Assembly (NCBI RefSeq): GCF_026343335.1
Contig: NZ_JAPELX010000001.1
Location: forward strand, 3,720,001-3,784,000
From: Streptomyces sp. NBC_00078
GTDB lineage: Bacteria; Actinomycetota; Actinomycetes; Streptomycetales; Streptomycetaceae
Length of the DNA: 64,000 nt
Direction: 5' to 3'
Shown here in pieces: positions 16,084 to 26,535 of this stretch. Each line of letters opens with the position of its first letter. Position 1 is the stretch's first letter. The position numbers were made by a program, and so were the translations under genes. The notes under the pieces were generated by a model. It made no database searches. It was not told the origin of the DNA and saw nothing but the letters and a program-made list of their open reading frames with translations.

Positions 16084-17532
16084 GTGAGCGCCATTCGCCC
16101 GGCAGCCGTCGTCGTTCTCGCAGCGGGTGAGGGCACCCGTATGAAGTCGGCCACACCCAAGGTCCTGCACGAGATCTGCGGACGCAGCCTCGTGGGTCAT
16201 GTGCTCGCCGCCGCAGGTGAGTTGGAGCCCGAGAACCTCGTCGTGGTCGTCGGTCACGCGCGGGAGAAGGTCGTCGCGCGCCTCGCCGAGATCGACCCCG
16301 CCGTACGCACCGCCGTGCAGGCCGAGCAGAACGGCACCGGGCACGCCGTACGGATCGCCCTGGAGGAGCTGGGCGGCGGTGTCGAGGGGACCGTGGTCGT
16401 GGTCTGCGGCGACACCCCCCTCCTCACCGGCGGGACGCTGCGGCAGCTCGCCGCCACCCACGCCTCCGACGGCAACGCCGTCACGGTGCTGACGGCCGAG
16501 GTCCCGGACGCCACCGGTTACGGCCGGATCGTGCGCGACGAGGCGACCGGTGCCGTCACCGGGATCGTCGAGCACAAGGATGCGAGCGAGGAGCAGCGCG
16601 CGATCCGTGAGATCAACTCCGGTGTGTTCGCGTTCGACGGTCAACTCCTCGCCGACGCCCTGAAGAAGGTCCGTACGGACAACAGTCAGGGTGAGGAGTA
16701 TCTGACGGATGTGCTGGGGATCCTGCGTGAGGCCGGTCACCGTGTCGGGGCCTCCGTGGCCGGTGATCATCGCGAGATCGCCGGGATCAACAACCGGGTG
16801 CAGCTGAGTGAGGCGCGCAGGATTCTCAATGACCGGCTGCTCTCGGAGGCGATGCTGGCCGGCGTCACGGTCGTCGATCCGGCGACGACGTGGGTGGATG
16901 TGACGGTCTCGTTCGAGCAGGACGCGGTGGTCCATCCCGGCACGCAACTGCAGGGCTCCACGCATCTCGGTGAGGGTGCGGAGGTCGGGCCCAACAGCCG
17001 TCTCAGGGATACGCGGGTGGACGCCGGTGCGCGCGTCGACAACACGGTGGCGGACGGTGCCCATGTCGGGCCGCAGGCGACGGTGGGGCCGTACGCCTAT
17101 CTGCGGCCGGGTACGCGACTGGGGCTGAAGGCCAAGGTCGGTACGTACGTGGAGACGAAGAACGCGTCGATCGGGGAGGGGACGAAGGTCCCGCATCTGT
17201 CCTATGTCGGTGACGCGACGATCGGCGAGTACACCAACATCGGTGCCGCGAGTGTGTTCGTGAACTACGACGGGCAGGAGAAGCACCACACGACGGTCGG
17301 ATCCCACTGCCGGACGGGCTCGGACAATATGTTTGTGGCTCCCGTCACGGTCGGGGACGGCTCGTACACGGCCGCGGGGTCCGTGATCACGAAGGACGTA
17401 CCGGCCGGTTCGCTGGCCGTGGCCCGTGGCCAGCAGCGGAATATCGAGGGTTGGGTGGCCCGTAAGCGTCCGGGAAGTGCTGCCGCGAAGGCGGCCGAGG
17501 CGGCTTCCCGGCAGGGCGGTGGCGAAGACTGA
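16084..17532 (+). CDS. glmU: Bifunctional N-acetylglucosamine-1-P uridyltransferase / glucosamine-1-P acetyltransferase
   Basis: GlmU makes UDP-N-acetylglucosamine from glucosamine-1-phosphate, acetyl-CoA and UTP for peptidoglycan. The product has 482 residues. The N-terminal uridyltransferase shows 'LAAGEGTRMKSATPKVLH' (nucleotide loop) and 'GDTPLL'. The C-terminal half is a left-handed beta helix of hexapeptide repeats with the acetyltransferase signature 'YVETKNASIGEGTKVPHLSYVGD' (read in two parts) and 'GAASVFVNYDG'. The GTG at 16084 begins the conserved VSAIRPAAVVVLAAG and has GAAGGG upstream; an earlier in-frame ATG lies in the tRNA terminator. It is followed 90 bp later by prs, a widely conserved pair. 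Confidence 0.97.
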   Translation: MSAIRPAAVVVLAAGEGTRMKSATPKVLHEICGRSLVGHVLAAAGELEPENLVVVVGHAREKVVARLAEIDPAVRTAVQAEQNGTGHAVRIALEELGGGVEGTVVVVCGDTPLLTGGTLRQLAATHASDGNAVTVLTAEVPDATGYGRIVRDEATGAVTGIVEHKDASEEQRAIREINSGVFAFDGQLLADALKKVRTDNSQGEEYLTDVLGILREAGHRVGASVAGDHREIAGINNRVQLSEARRILNDRLLSEAMLAGVTVVDPATTWVDVTVSFEQDAVVHPGTQLQGSTHLGEGAEVGPNSRLRDTRVDAGARVDNTVADGAHVGPQATVGPYAYLRPGTRLGLKAKVGTYVETKNASIGEGTKVPHLSYVGDATIGEYTNIGAASVFVNYDGQEKHHTTVGSHCRTGSDNMFVAPVTVGDGSYTAAGSVITKDVPAGSLAVARGQQRNIEGWVARKRPGSAAAKAAEAASRQGGGED

Positions 17533-17622
17533 CCGGAAACGGGTGCGTCAAACTCGGCGTACCGTGATATCTGCACATACTCGTATCGCCACCAGCTGAG
17601 ACACCTCTGAGGAGACTGTGCT

Positions 17623-18597
17623 GTGACCGGGTTCAAGACGACCGGCGAGAAGAAGATGATGTTCTTCTCCGGCCGCGCCCACCCCGAGCTTGCCGAGGAG
17701 GTCACCCAGCAGCTGGGTGTCGGGGTTGTTCCGACGAAGGCCTTCGACTTCGCGAACGGGGAGATCTACGTCCGTTATCAGGAGTCGGCACGTGGTGCGG
17801 ACTGCTTCCTGATTCAGAGCCATACGGCTCCGATCAACAAGTGGATCATGGAGCAGTTGATCATGATCGACGCGCTGAAGCGTGCGTCGGCGCGTTCCAT
17901 CACGGTCATCGTGCCGTTCTACGGTTACGCGCGGCAGGACAAGAAGCACCGTGGCCGTGAACCGATTTCGGCCCGTCTGGTCGCGGATCTGATGAAGACG
18001 GCTGGTGCGGACCGCATCCTCACGGTTGATCTGCATACGGACCAGATCCAGGGCTTCTTCGACGGTCCGGTCGATCATCTCTTCGCTCTTCCGCTTCTGG
18101 CGGACTACGTGGGTGCGAAGGTCGACCGGGACAAGCTGACGGTTGTCTCGCCGGACGCCGGTCGGGTGCGGGTGGCGGACCGTTGGTGTGACCGGCTGGG
18201 TGCGCCGCTGGCGATCGTGCACAAGCGTCGTGACAAGGACGTCGCCAACCAGGTCACCGTGCATGAGGTGGTCGGTGAGGTGAAGGGTCGCGTGTGTGTC
18301 CTGGTGGACGACATGATCGACACGGGTGGCACGATCTGTGCGGCCGCGGACGCGCTGTTCGCGCATGGTGCGGAGGACGTCATCGTGACGGCGACGCATG
18401 GTGTGCTGTCGGGTCCGGCCGCGGATCGTCTGAAGAACTCGAAGGTGAGTGAGTTCGTTTTCACGAACACGCTGCCCACGCCGGGTGAGCTGGAGCTGGA
18501 CAAGATCACGGTGCTGTCCATCGCGCCGACGATCGCGAGTGCGGTGCGTGAGGTGTTCGAGGACGGTTCGGTGACGAGCCTCTTCGACGAGCAGTAG
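17623..18597 (+). CDS. prs: Ribose-phosphate pyrophosphokinase (PRPP synthetase)
   Basis: This cytoplasmic enzyme makes PRPP from ribose-5-phosphate and ATP for purine, pyrimidine, His and Trp synthesis. The 324-residue product has the flexible loop 'YARQDKKHRGREPISARLVA', the 'TVDLHTDQIQGFF' metal site and the PRPP-binding 'VCVLVDDMIDTGGTI'. The GTG at 17623 is supported by TGAGGAGA 7 nt upstream. It probably shares a transcript with glmU, although a separate promoter in the 90-bp gap cannot be excluded. Length and motifs are all as in class I enzymes. Confidence 0.97.
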   Translation: MTGFKTTGEKKMMFFSGRAHPELAEEVTQQLGVGVVPTKAFDFANGEIYVRYQESARGADCFLIQSHTAPINKWIMEQLIMIDALKRASARSITVIVPFYGYARQDKKHRGREPISARLVADLMKTAGADRILTVDLHTDQIQGFFDGPVDHLFALPLLADYVGAKVDRDKLTVVSPDAGRVRVADRWCDRLGAPLAIVHKRRDKDVANQVTVHEVVGEVKGRVCVLVDDMIDTGGTICAAADALFAHGAEDVIVTATHGVLSGPAADRLKNSKVSEFVFTNTLPTPGELELDKITVLSIAPTIASAVREVFEDGSVTSLFDEQ

Positions 18598-18654
18598 TAG
18601 TCGGCCGGTTGGTAGGCCGGTCAGTGCAGTAAGGGTTCTGCAGCGAAGATCCTT

Positions 18655-18684
18655 TTGGGTACGGCCTTCCTCTCCGAGTAGACT
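18655..18684 (+). promoter_or_regulatory. Predicted sigma-70-type promoter of rplY
   Basis: TTGGGT at 18655 and TAGACT at 18679 are separated by 18 bp, a good HrdB-like match, and lie about 130 bp upstream of the L25 start. The resulting long leader contains short inverted repeats (for example GAGGGAGGCC...), so leader-mediated control of L25 is possible but not demonstrated. Confidence 0.55.
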
Positions 18685-18813
18685 GCTCCAGTTGCTCGGC
18701 GAGGGAGGCCGTCCTCTTGTGAGGTTCGGTTGTCCGTTATCGACGCGCTCTTCGTAGCAGGCCGTTCGTGGCCGGGTGACCACGTCCGTTCCTGATTTCC
18801 ACGAGGAGTGTTC

Positions 18814-19407
18814 ATGTCCGAGGTCAAGATCTCCGCAGAGACCCGTAACGAGTTCGGCAAGGGCGCCGCCCGCCGTATCCGCCGTGACAGCAAGGTTCCC
18901 GGTGTTCTGTACGGTCACGGTTCCGACCCGCTTCACCTGACCCTCCCGGGCCACGACCTGCTGCTCGCCCTGCGTACGCCGAACGTCCTGATCGCGCTGG
19001 ACATCGACGGCAAGACGAACGAGCTGGCGATTCCGAAGTCCGTGCAGCGTGACCCGATCAAGGGCTTCCTGGAGCACATCGACCTGCAGCTGGTCAAGCG
19101 CGGCGAGAAGGTCACCGTCGAGATCTACGTCCACACCGAGGGCGACCTGGCGCCGGGCGGCAACCTGCTGGAGCACGTTCTGAACGCGCTGCCGGTCGAG
19201 GCCGAGGCCACCCACATCCCCGAGTCGGTCACGGTGTCCATCGAGGGTCTGGAGGCCGGTGCCGCCATCCTCGCCAAGGACATCACGCTGCCGAGCGGCA
19301 CCACGCTGGCCGTCGACGAGGACACCGTCGTCCTGCAGGTCCTGGCCGCGCAGGCGGAGGAGGCCACGGAGGAGTCCGAGGGCGACGAGGCCGTCGCCGA
19401 GGCCTGA
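18814..19407 (+). CDS. rplY: 50S ribosomal protein L25 (CTC/TL5 form)
   Basis: This 197-residue protein binds 5S rRNA in the large subunit. It is the long form: an N-terminal L25 domain ('ETRNEFGKGAARRIRRDSKVPGV', read in two parts) followed by the C-terminal TL5 beta domain, with an acidic Glu/Ala tail. The ATG at 18814 has GAGGAG 5 nt upstream; the in-frame GTG two codons earlier lies inside that site. The CTC form is associated with general stress tolerance in other bacteria. It is followed by pth, a common pairing. Confidence 0.96.
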   Translation: MSEVKISAETRNEFGKGAARRIRRDSKVPGVLYGHGSDPLHLTLPGHDLLLALRTPNVLIALDIDGKTNELAIPKSVQRDPIKGFLEHIDLQLVKRGEKVTVEIYVHTEGDLAPGGNLLEHVLNALPVEAEATHIPESVTVSIEGLEAGAAILAKDITLPSGTTLAVDEDTVVLQVLAAQAEEATEESEGDEAVAEA

Positions 19408-19428
19408 GCCGCACCGTAGTCGTTTCGT

Positions 19429-19460
19429 CAGCCGCTGTTTCCCCCGGGGGGCAGCGGCTG
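19429..19460 (+). terminator. Nested hairpin between rplY and pth
   Basis: CAGCCGCTG pairs with CAGCGGCTG; within the loop CCCCC can pair with GGGGG. It lies 22 bp after the L25 stop and 52 bp before pth, so it may attenuate read-through. Confidence 0.5.
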
Positions 19461-19512
19461 GCTGCTGGGGTCCGGGGGATCTCCCGGGAAAGCACAGCAA
19501 GGAGACATGGAC

Positions 19513-20109
19513 GTGACCACCCCCGCCAATGGCCCCTGGCTCGTCGTGGGCCTCGGCAATCCGGGACCCGAGTACGCGAGGAACCGGCACAATGTCGGGT
19601 TCATGGTGGCCGATCTGCTGGCCGAGCGGATCGGGGGGAAGTTCAAGCGGGCCGGGAAGGCCCAGGCGCAGGTCGTGGAGGGGCGGATCGGGCCGCCCGG
19701 GCCGGCGAACCGGCGGGTGATCCTCGCCAAGCCGATGTCGTACATGAACCTTTCGGGCGGGCCGGTGAGCGCGCTGCGGGACTTCTACAAGGTTCCGGTG
19801 GCGAACATCGTGGCTGTGCACGACGAGCTGGACATCGACTACGGCGTGCTGCGGCTGAAGCTGGGCGGCGGGGACAACGGGCACAACGGCCTGAAGTCGA
19901 TGACGAAGGCGATGGGGGCGGAGTATCACCGGGTGCGGTTCGGGATCGGGCGGCCCCCGGGGCGGCAGCAGGTGGCGGACTTCGTGCTGAAGGACTTCTC
20001 CTCCGCGGAGCGCAAGGAGTTGGACTACTTCGTGGACCGGGCGGCCGACGCCGTGGAGTGTCTGGTGATCGAGGGGCTGGAGCGGGCGCAAAGCACGTAC
20101 AACTCCTGA
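19513..20109 (+). CDS. pth: Peptidyl-tRNA hydrolase
   Basis: Pth releases tRNA from peptidyl-tRNA after abortive translation. The 198-residue product shows '[19 protein letters not shown]' with the catalytic His, '[13 protein letters not shown]' with the substrate-binding Asn, and '[12 protein letters not shown]' followed by 'RVRFGIGRP'. All catalytic residues are present. AAGGAG is 2 nt from an ATG at 19507 but 8 nt from the GTG at 19513, so the GTG is the better start; the ATG would add two residues. Confidence 0.96.
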   Translation: MTTPANGPWLVVGLGNPGPEYARNRHNVGFMVADLLAERIGGKFKRAGKAQAQVVEGRIGPPGPANRRVILAKPMSYMNLSGGPVSALRDFYKVPVANIVAVHDELDIDYGVLRLKLGGGDNGHNGLKSMTKAMGAEYHRVRFGIGRPPGRQQVADFVLKDFSSAERKELDYFVDRAADAVECLVIEGLERAQSTYNS

Positions 20110-20162
20110 CTTGTCCCCGCGGGAGTTGACCGGGCGTGCAGGCATGGCCAATGATCCCGGCC

Positions 20163-20690
20163 ATGCCTGCCACAGCCGCCCGTTCCCGTCAGGCCTCCCG
20201 GCACTCCGCCCCCCACGTCTCCCGTCAGGCCTCGGCCGTCGCTCTGCGGTTCGGGCGGCTCGCGGCGATGGGTACGGTCGCGGCGCTGATCCTGATCGCC
20301 GGGGTGTGGGGGTCGTGGAAGACCGCGCCGTACGTGATGCTCACGAAGGGGCGGGAGCGCGGCACGATCGAGGTGACGCGGTGCGGGGAGGACACCTGCA
20401 CGGGTCCGTTCACGCCGCTCTCGCAGGGTGCGCCGGACCGGGGCCGGGTCGTCATCGAGAAGACGGTCGCGGTGGCGAAGGGGCGGACGTACACGGTCGT
20501 GGTGAAGCCGGGCGGTGACGAGGTCCTGCGGTCGGGGCCTGCGGGGGTCCTGTACGCGTGGGTGCCGTTCGGCGGGGCGTTGCTGCTGGCCTCGGTCGTG
20601 GTGGCCGGGGGGCTGGGGCGGACGCGCGCCGCGTGGGTGATGGCGGGGTCGGGGGTCGCGCTGCTGACGGCGGCGTTCGTGGCGATCTGA
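20163..20690 (+). CDS. Hypothetical membrane protein, three predicted helices
   Basis: The product has about 175 residues. A basic N-terminal segment leads into a membrane helix ('MGTVAALILIAGVWGSW'), then a roughly 80-residue extracytoplasmic part with a Cys pair ('CGEDTC'), and two closely spaced C-terminal helices ending at '...LLTAAFVAI'. It is not assigned to a family with confidence. The start is uncertain: in-frame ATGs at 20136, 20151 and 20163 are all possible. It lies 53 bp after pth. Its TGA is in frame with the LAETG ORF downstream, with no stop between, which is noted separately. Confidence 0.65.
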   Translation: MPATAARSRQASRHSAPHVSRQASAVALRFGRLAAMGTVAALILIAGVWGSWKTAPYVMLTKGRERGTIEVTRCGEDTCTGPFTPLSQGAPDRGRVVIEKTVAVAKGRTYTVVVKPGGDEVLRSGPAGVLYAWVPFGGALLLASVVVAGGLGRTRAAWVMAGSGVALLTAAFVAI

Positions 20691-20750
20691 GCCCTTTCGT
20701 CGTACTGCAAGGACTCGGGGGAGGGCGGCGGTACGACGCCGGTTCCGTCG

Positions 20751-20993
20751 ATGTCCGCTTCCCCGTCCGCCTCCGCGTCCCCGTCCTCCGAGGCCTCTTC
20801 GTCCGCGCCCTCCGAGGCCTCCGCGTCCCCGAGCTCGTCGGCCGGTGAGGCCGCGGCCTCCGCATCCCCGCAGGGCGGTTCGGGCGACCTGGCCGAGACG
20901 GGCAACGGTGCCCCCGTGGGTCTGCTCTCCGGTGCCGCGGCCGCGTTGGTCGCGGCGGGCGGTTACCTGGTGGTCCGGCGGCGCCGGGCCTGA
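20751..20993 (+). CDS. Short Ser/Ala-rich ORF ending in a LAETG sortase signal
   Basis: The 80-residue frame is a Ser/Ala/Pro-rich spacer, then 'GDLAETGNGAP', a hydrophobic helix and the tail RRRRA. This is a complete class-E sortase (LAXTG) sorting signal as used on streptomycete cell walls. There is no signal peptide at the ATG at 20751, and no ribosome site is obvious. The same frame is open back to the stop of the preceding membrane-protein gene at 20690. It may be the surviving 3' end of a surface protein, or reached by read-through of that TGA. Marked as low-confidence as an independent gene. Confidence 0.45.
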   Translation: MSASPSASASPSSEASSSAPSEASASPSSSAGEAAASASPQGGSGDLAETGNGAPVGLLSGAAAALVAAGGYLVVRRRRA

Positions 20994-21007
20994 GGTACGG
21001 CATGACA

Positions 21008-21051
21008 TGAGGGTGCCCCCGAGCTGGTACGAAGCTCGGGGGGCACCCTCA
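21008..21051. terminator. Bidirectional hairpin terminator between LAETG ORF and ppc
   Basis: A stem of about 18 bp with one bulged G (arms 21008-21025 and 21033-21051) and a 7-nt loop lies between the convergent ends. It can serve both strands. Confidence 0.8.
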
Positions 21052-21063
21052 TCTCCCAACGGG

Positions 21064-23805
<2,742 letters not shown>

Positions 23806-24169
23806 AGGTGCGGCTCCTTGCAGTGATCAGGCGGTGTGTCGCGCAGCGGCCCTTGCGAAGGGCGCTGGTGGGCGACGGGTGGGATCGTCCGGGAGGGGAA
23901 CCCGGGGCAGGGGCCGCGCGGCGGGCGCCGCATACGGCCCTGGCAACCGGGAATGAATCAGAGCGGACCGCGCTGTCCGACCGACTCCAAGGATAGGTGT
24001 CCATGCGGACGCGCAGAATGTCGGGCTCTTGCCGCCGGGCGCCGCGCTGCCATACTTACGATGCCGTAGGTTACGGAACCGTAGGGTCCGTTGTAACGGA
24101 ACCCGGGCACGGTTCCAGCAGCCGCTTCCCGACACCAGTCTCAAACCTCGACCCCACAGGGGACGCCCC
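23806..24169. promoter_or_regulatory. Divergent ppc/desaturase control region with palindromic operator array
   Basis: This 364-bp gap has no gene. A candidate desaturase promoter is TTGCCG at 24029 with TACTTA at 24053 (18 bp). Just downstream are three palindromes: CCGTA-ggt-TACGG at 24064-24076, TACGG-aa-CCGTA at 24072-24083 (overlapping the first) and CCGTT-gt-AACGG at 24088-24099. They would straddle or follow the transcription start, fitting repression by the TetR protein encoded at the end of the operon. The reverse-strand ppc promoter is not obvious. Confidence 0.65.
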
Positions 24170-25180
24170 ATGACCGCAAGCTCCGACGTGATCGACGACG
24201 CCCCGAGGGCGAACGGCGACACCTCACTGACCTCGGCAACCCTGGGTGGAGACAAGAAGGGGTCGGTCGAGCAGATCGCGCTTCTTCTCTTCATCGTCGT
24301 CCCCTTCGTGGCGCTTCTCGCCGCGATCCCGCTGGCCTGGGGCTGGGGTGTGAGCTGGCTCGACCTCGGCCTGATGGTCTTCTTCTACTTCCTCGGCTGC
24401 CACGGTGTGACCATCGGTTACCACCGCTACTTCACCCACGGCTCCTTCAAGGCGAAGCGGCCGCTGCGCATCGCGCTCGCCATCGCCGGCTCGATGGCGG
24501 TGGAGGGGCCGGTGGTCCGCTGGGTCGCCGACCACCGCAAGCACCACAAGTTCTCCGACGCGGAGGGCGACCCGCACTCTCCGTGGCGTTTCGGCGAGAC
24601 GCTGCCGGCGCTGATGAAGGGCCTGTGGTGGGCGCACATCGCATGGATGTTCGACGAGGAGCGGACGCCGCAGGAGAAGTACGCCCCGGATCTGATCAGG
24701 GACCCGGCGATCCGGGCGATCTCCCGCCAGTTCATCTACTGGACGGTGCTCTCCCTGGCCCTGCCCCCGCTGATCGGCGGTCTGGCCACGATGTCCTGGT
24801 GGGGCGCGTTCACCGGCTTCTTCTGGGGCTCACTCGTCCGGGTGGCTCTGCTGCATCACGTGACCTGGTCGATCAACTCGATCTGCCACGCGGTCGGCAA
24901 GCGTCCCTTCAAGTCGCGCGACAAGTCCGGCAACGTGTGGTGGCTGGCCGTCCTGTCCTGCGGCGAGTCCTGGCACAACCTGCACCATGCCGACCCGACC
25001 TCCGCGCGGCACGGTGTGATGCGCGGCCAGCTGGACTCCTCGGCGCGCATCATCCGCTGGTTCGAGGCGTTCGGCTGGGCGTACGACGTGCGCTGGCCGT
25101 CACGCTCACGTATCGATTCACGCCGTAACACCGGCCAGGACGGCTCATCGCCCCGGAAGGAGTCGGCGAAGGCGGCATGA
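24170..25180 (+). CDS. Acyl-CoA delta-9-type fatty acid desaturase
   Basis: The product is a 336-residue membrane-bound di-iron desaturase that inserts a double bond into acyl chains and adjusts membrane fluidity. The three histidine boxes are complete: HRYFTH, HRKHH and HNLHH. Four membrane helices flank them in the usual pattern. The ATG at 24170 follows GGGGACG and starts MTASSDVIDD; the upstream open frame has no ribosome site. Its stop overlaps the TetR start (ATGA), so it is co-translated with its likely regulator. Confidence 0.93.
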   Translation: MTASSDVIDDAPRANGDTSLTSATLGGDKKGSVEQIALLLFIVVPFVALLAAIPLAWGWGVSWLDLGLMVFFYFLGCHGVTIGYHRYFTHGSFKAKRPLRIALAIAGSMAVEGPVVRWVADHRKHHKFSDAEGDPHSPWRFGETLPALMKGLWWAHIAWMFDEERTPQEKYAPDLIRDPAIRAISRQFIYWTVLSLALPPLIGGLATMSWWGAFTGFFWGSLVRVALLHHVTWSINSICHAVGKRPFKSRDKSGNVWWLAVLSCGESWHNLHHADPTSARHGVMRGQLDSSARIIRWFEAFGWAYDVRWPSRSRIDSRRNTGQDGSSPRKESAKAA

Positions 25181-25854
25181 TTGACGCCGTGGCGACCGAC
25201 TCCAGCAGTACCCCGAGCAATGAGAAGCCGCGGCGAGCGCGGCGCACCCGGATGACGGGAGCCGAGCGCCGCCAGCAGCTGCTCGAGATCGGTCGCACGC
25301 TGTTCGCCGCCAAGGGGTTCGAGGGCACGTCGGTGGAGGAGATCGCGGCGAAGGCCGGGGTGTCCAAGCCGATGGTGTACGAGCACTTCGGCGGCAAGGA
25401 GGGCCTGTACGCGGTGGTGGTGGACCGCGAGATGCGCCGTCTGCTGGACATGGTGACCGGTTCGCTGACGGCAGGCCATCCCCGTGAGCTGTGTGAACAG
25501 GCGGCGTTCGCGCTCCTGGACTACATCGAGGAGAACACGGACGGCTTCCGCATCCTGGTCCGTGACTCCCCCATCCCCCAGTCGACGGGTTCCTTCGCGT
25601 CGCTGATCTCGGACATCGCCACCCAGGTGGAGGACATCCTGGGCCGCGAGTTCAAGAGCCGTGGCTTCGACCCCAAGCTCGCCCCGCTGTACGCCCAGGC
25701 CCTGGTCGGCATGGTCGCGCTGACCGGTCAGTGGTGGCTGGACGTGCGCCGCCCGAAGAAGGCGGAGGTCGCCGCCCATCTGGTGAACCTGGCCTGGCAC
25801 GGGCTGGACGGGCTGGAGGCGAAGCCGCACCTGATAGGTCGCCGCAAAAGCTGA
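25177..25854 (+). CDS. TetR-family regulator of the desaturase operon
   Basis: The product is 225 residues. A basic N-terminal tail precedes a typical TetR helix-turn-helix ('GTSVEEIAAKAGVSKPMVYEHFGGKEGLY', read in two parts), then a C-terminal ligand-binding domain with 'VGMVALTGQWWLD'. Overlap with the desaturase gene and the palindromes upstream suggest autoregulation in response to acyl-CoA or fatty acids, as for DesT and related proteins; the ligand is inferred. Its stop codon lies within the stem of the downstream terminator. Confidence 0.9.
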   Translation: MIDAVATDSSSTPSNEKPRRARRTRMTGAERRQQLLEIGRTLFAAKGFEGTSVEEIAAKAGVSKPMVYEHFGGKEGLYAVVVDREMRRLLDMVTGSLTAGHPRELCEQAAFALLDYIEENTDGFRILVRDSPIPQSTGSFASLISDIATQVEDILGREFKSRGFDPKLAPLYAQALVGMVALTGQWWLDVRRPKKAEVAAHLVNLAWHGLDGLEAKPHLIGRRKS

Positions 25855-25892
25855 GTCCCGTACCGGCGGGGGACGCATGGTACGGGACTCAG
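25851..25892. terminator. Bidirectional terminator overlapping the tetR stop
   Basis: A perfect 14-bp stem (CTGAGTCCCGTACC / GGTACGGGACTCAG) with a 14-nt loop. The TGA of the TetR gene is inside the left arm. It also serves the convergent csbD-like gene. Confidence 0.85.
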
Positions 25893-25920
25893 GTGCTTTA
25901 CGGAGCGGTGCTTACGGGGC

Positions 25921-26094
25921 TCAGTGCTTGAAGACGTCCTTCGTCTTCTCCTTGGCCTGGCGTGCGTCGCCCTTCGCCTGCTCGGCCTCGCCCTCGGCCG
26001 TCATGCGCTCGTTGCCGACCGCGCGGCCCACGGCTTCCTTCGCCTTCCCCTTGGCCTGTTCGGTCTTGCCCTTGGCCTTCTCGTCCTTCGCCAC
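25921..26094 (-). CDS. CsbD-like stress protein
   Basis: This 57-residue, highly charged protein (Lys/Glu/Ala-rich, repeated KGK/EQAKG) fits the CsbD family of small general-stress proteins, with 'KGKTEQAKGKAKEAVGRAVG' as its core. Such genes are often under alternative sigma-factor control; no SigB-type promoter was identified with certainty. The GTG at 26094 has GGGAG about 8 nt upstream. It stands alone between the tetR terminator and the VOC gene. Confidence 0.85.
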   Translation of the reverse strand: MAKDEKAKGKTEQAKGKAKEAVGRAVGNERMTAEGEAEQAKGDARQAKEKTKDVFKH

Positions 26095-26170
26095 CGTCGA
26101 TCACTCCCGGTCAGTTTGGGCTTCGGTGTCAGCACGTCGAGTAACCGTCACGGCACCGGGCAAACCCTCC

Positions 26171-26533
26171 TCAGCGCCCCGGCTCCAGGAATTCCAGCCG
26201 GTTGCCGACGGAGTCCTCGGAGTAGAAGCGCCGGTGTTCCGGGAGGCCGTCGTCCCAGGTCACCGCGGCCCCATGCGCCCCGAGCCGGGCGGCGTACGCC
26301 TCGATCCCCGTGACCCGCAGCCCCGGGTGGGACTTCTTCGCCGGCCTGAAGTCCTCCTCGACACCAAGGTGCAGCTGCACCACTCCCGCCTGGAACCAGC
26401 ACCCGCCCCGCGCCGCGAGCGCGGGCGGCTTGGGGATCTCGGTCATGCCGAGGACGTCGACGTAGTACGCCCGCAGCCGGTCCTCGGAGCCGGGTGGCGC
26501 GGCGAGCTGGACATGGTCGACGGCGGTGATCAC
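26171..26533 (-). CDS. VOC (glyoxalase/dioxygenase fold) protein
   Basis: This 120-residue protein has one vicinal-oxygen-chelate module pair: 'AVDHVQLAAPPGSEDRLRAY' at the N-terminus, 'VVQLHLGVEEDF' in the middle and 'YSEDSVGNRLEFLEP' at the end. His7, His55 and Glu117 are at positions that bind metal in glyoxalase-like enzymes. The substrate is unknown. It begins 3 bp after the tam stop and is thus in an operon with the trans-aconitate methyltransferase, possibly under TamR. Confidence 0.85.
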   Translation of the reverse strand: MITAVDHVQLAAPPGSEDRLRAYYVDVLGMTEIPKPPALAARGGCWFQAGVVQLHLGVEEDFRPAKKSHPGLRVTGIEAYAARLGAHGAAVTWDDGLPEHRRFYSEDSVGNRLEFLEPGR

Positions 26534-26535
26534 TC

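Noticed and set aside
17548..20151. 867-codon reverse open frame across prs-rplY-pth
   Set aside because: Three convincing forward genes with ribosome sites occupy the same DNA; the reverse frame has no domain.
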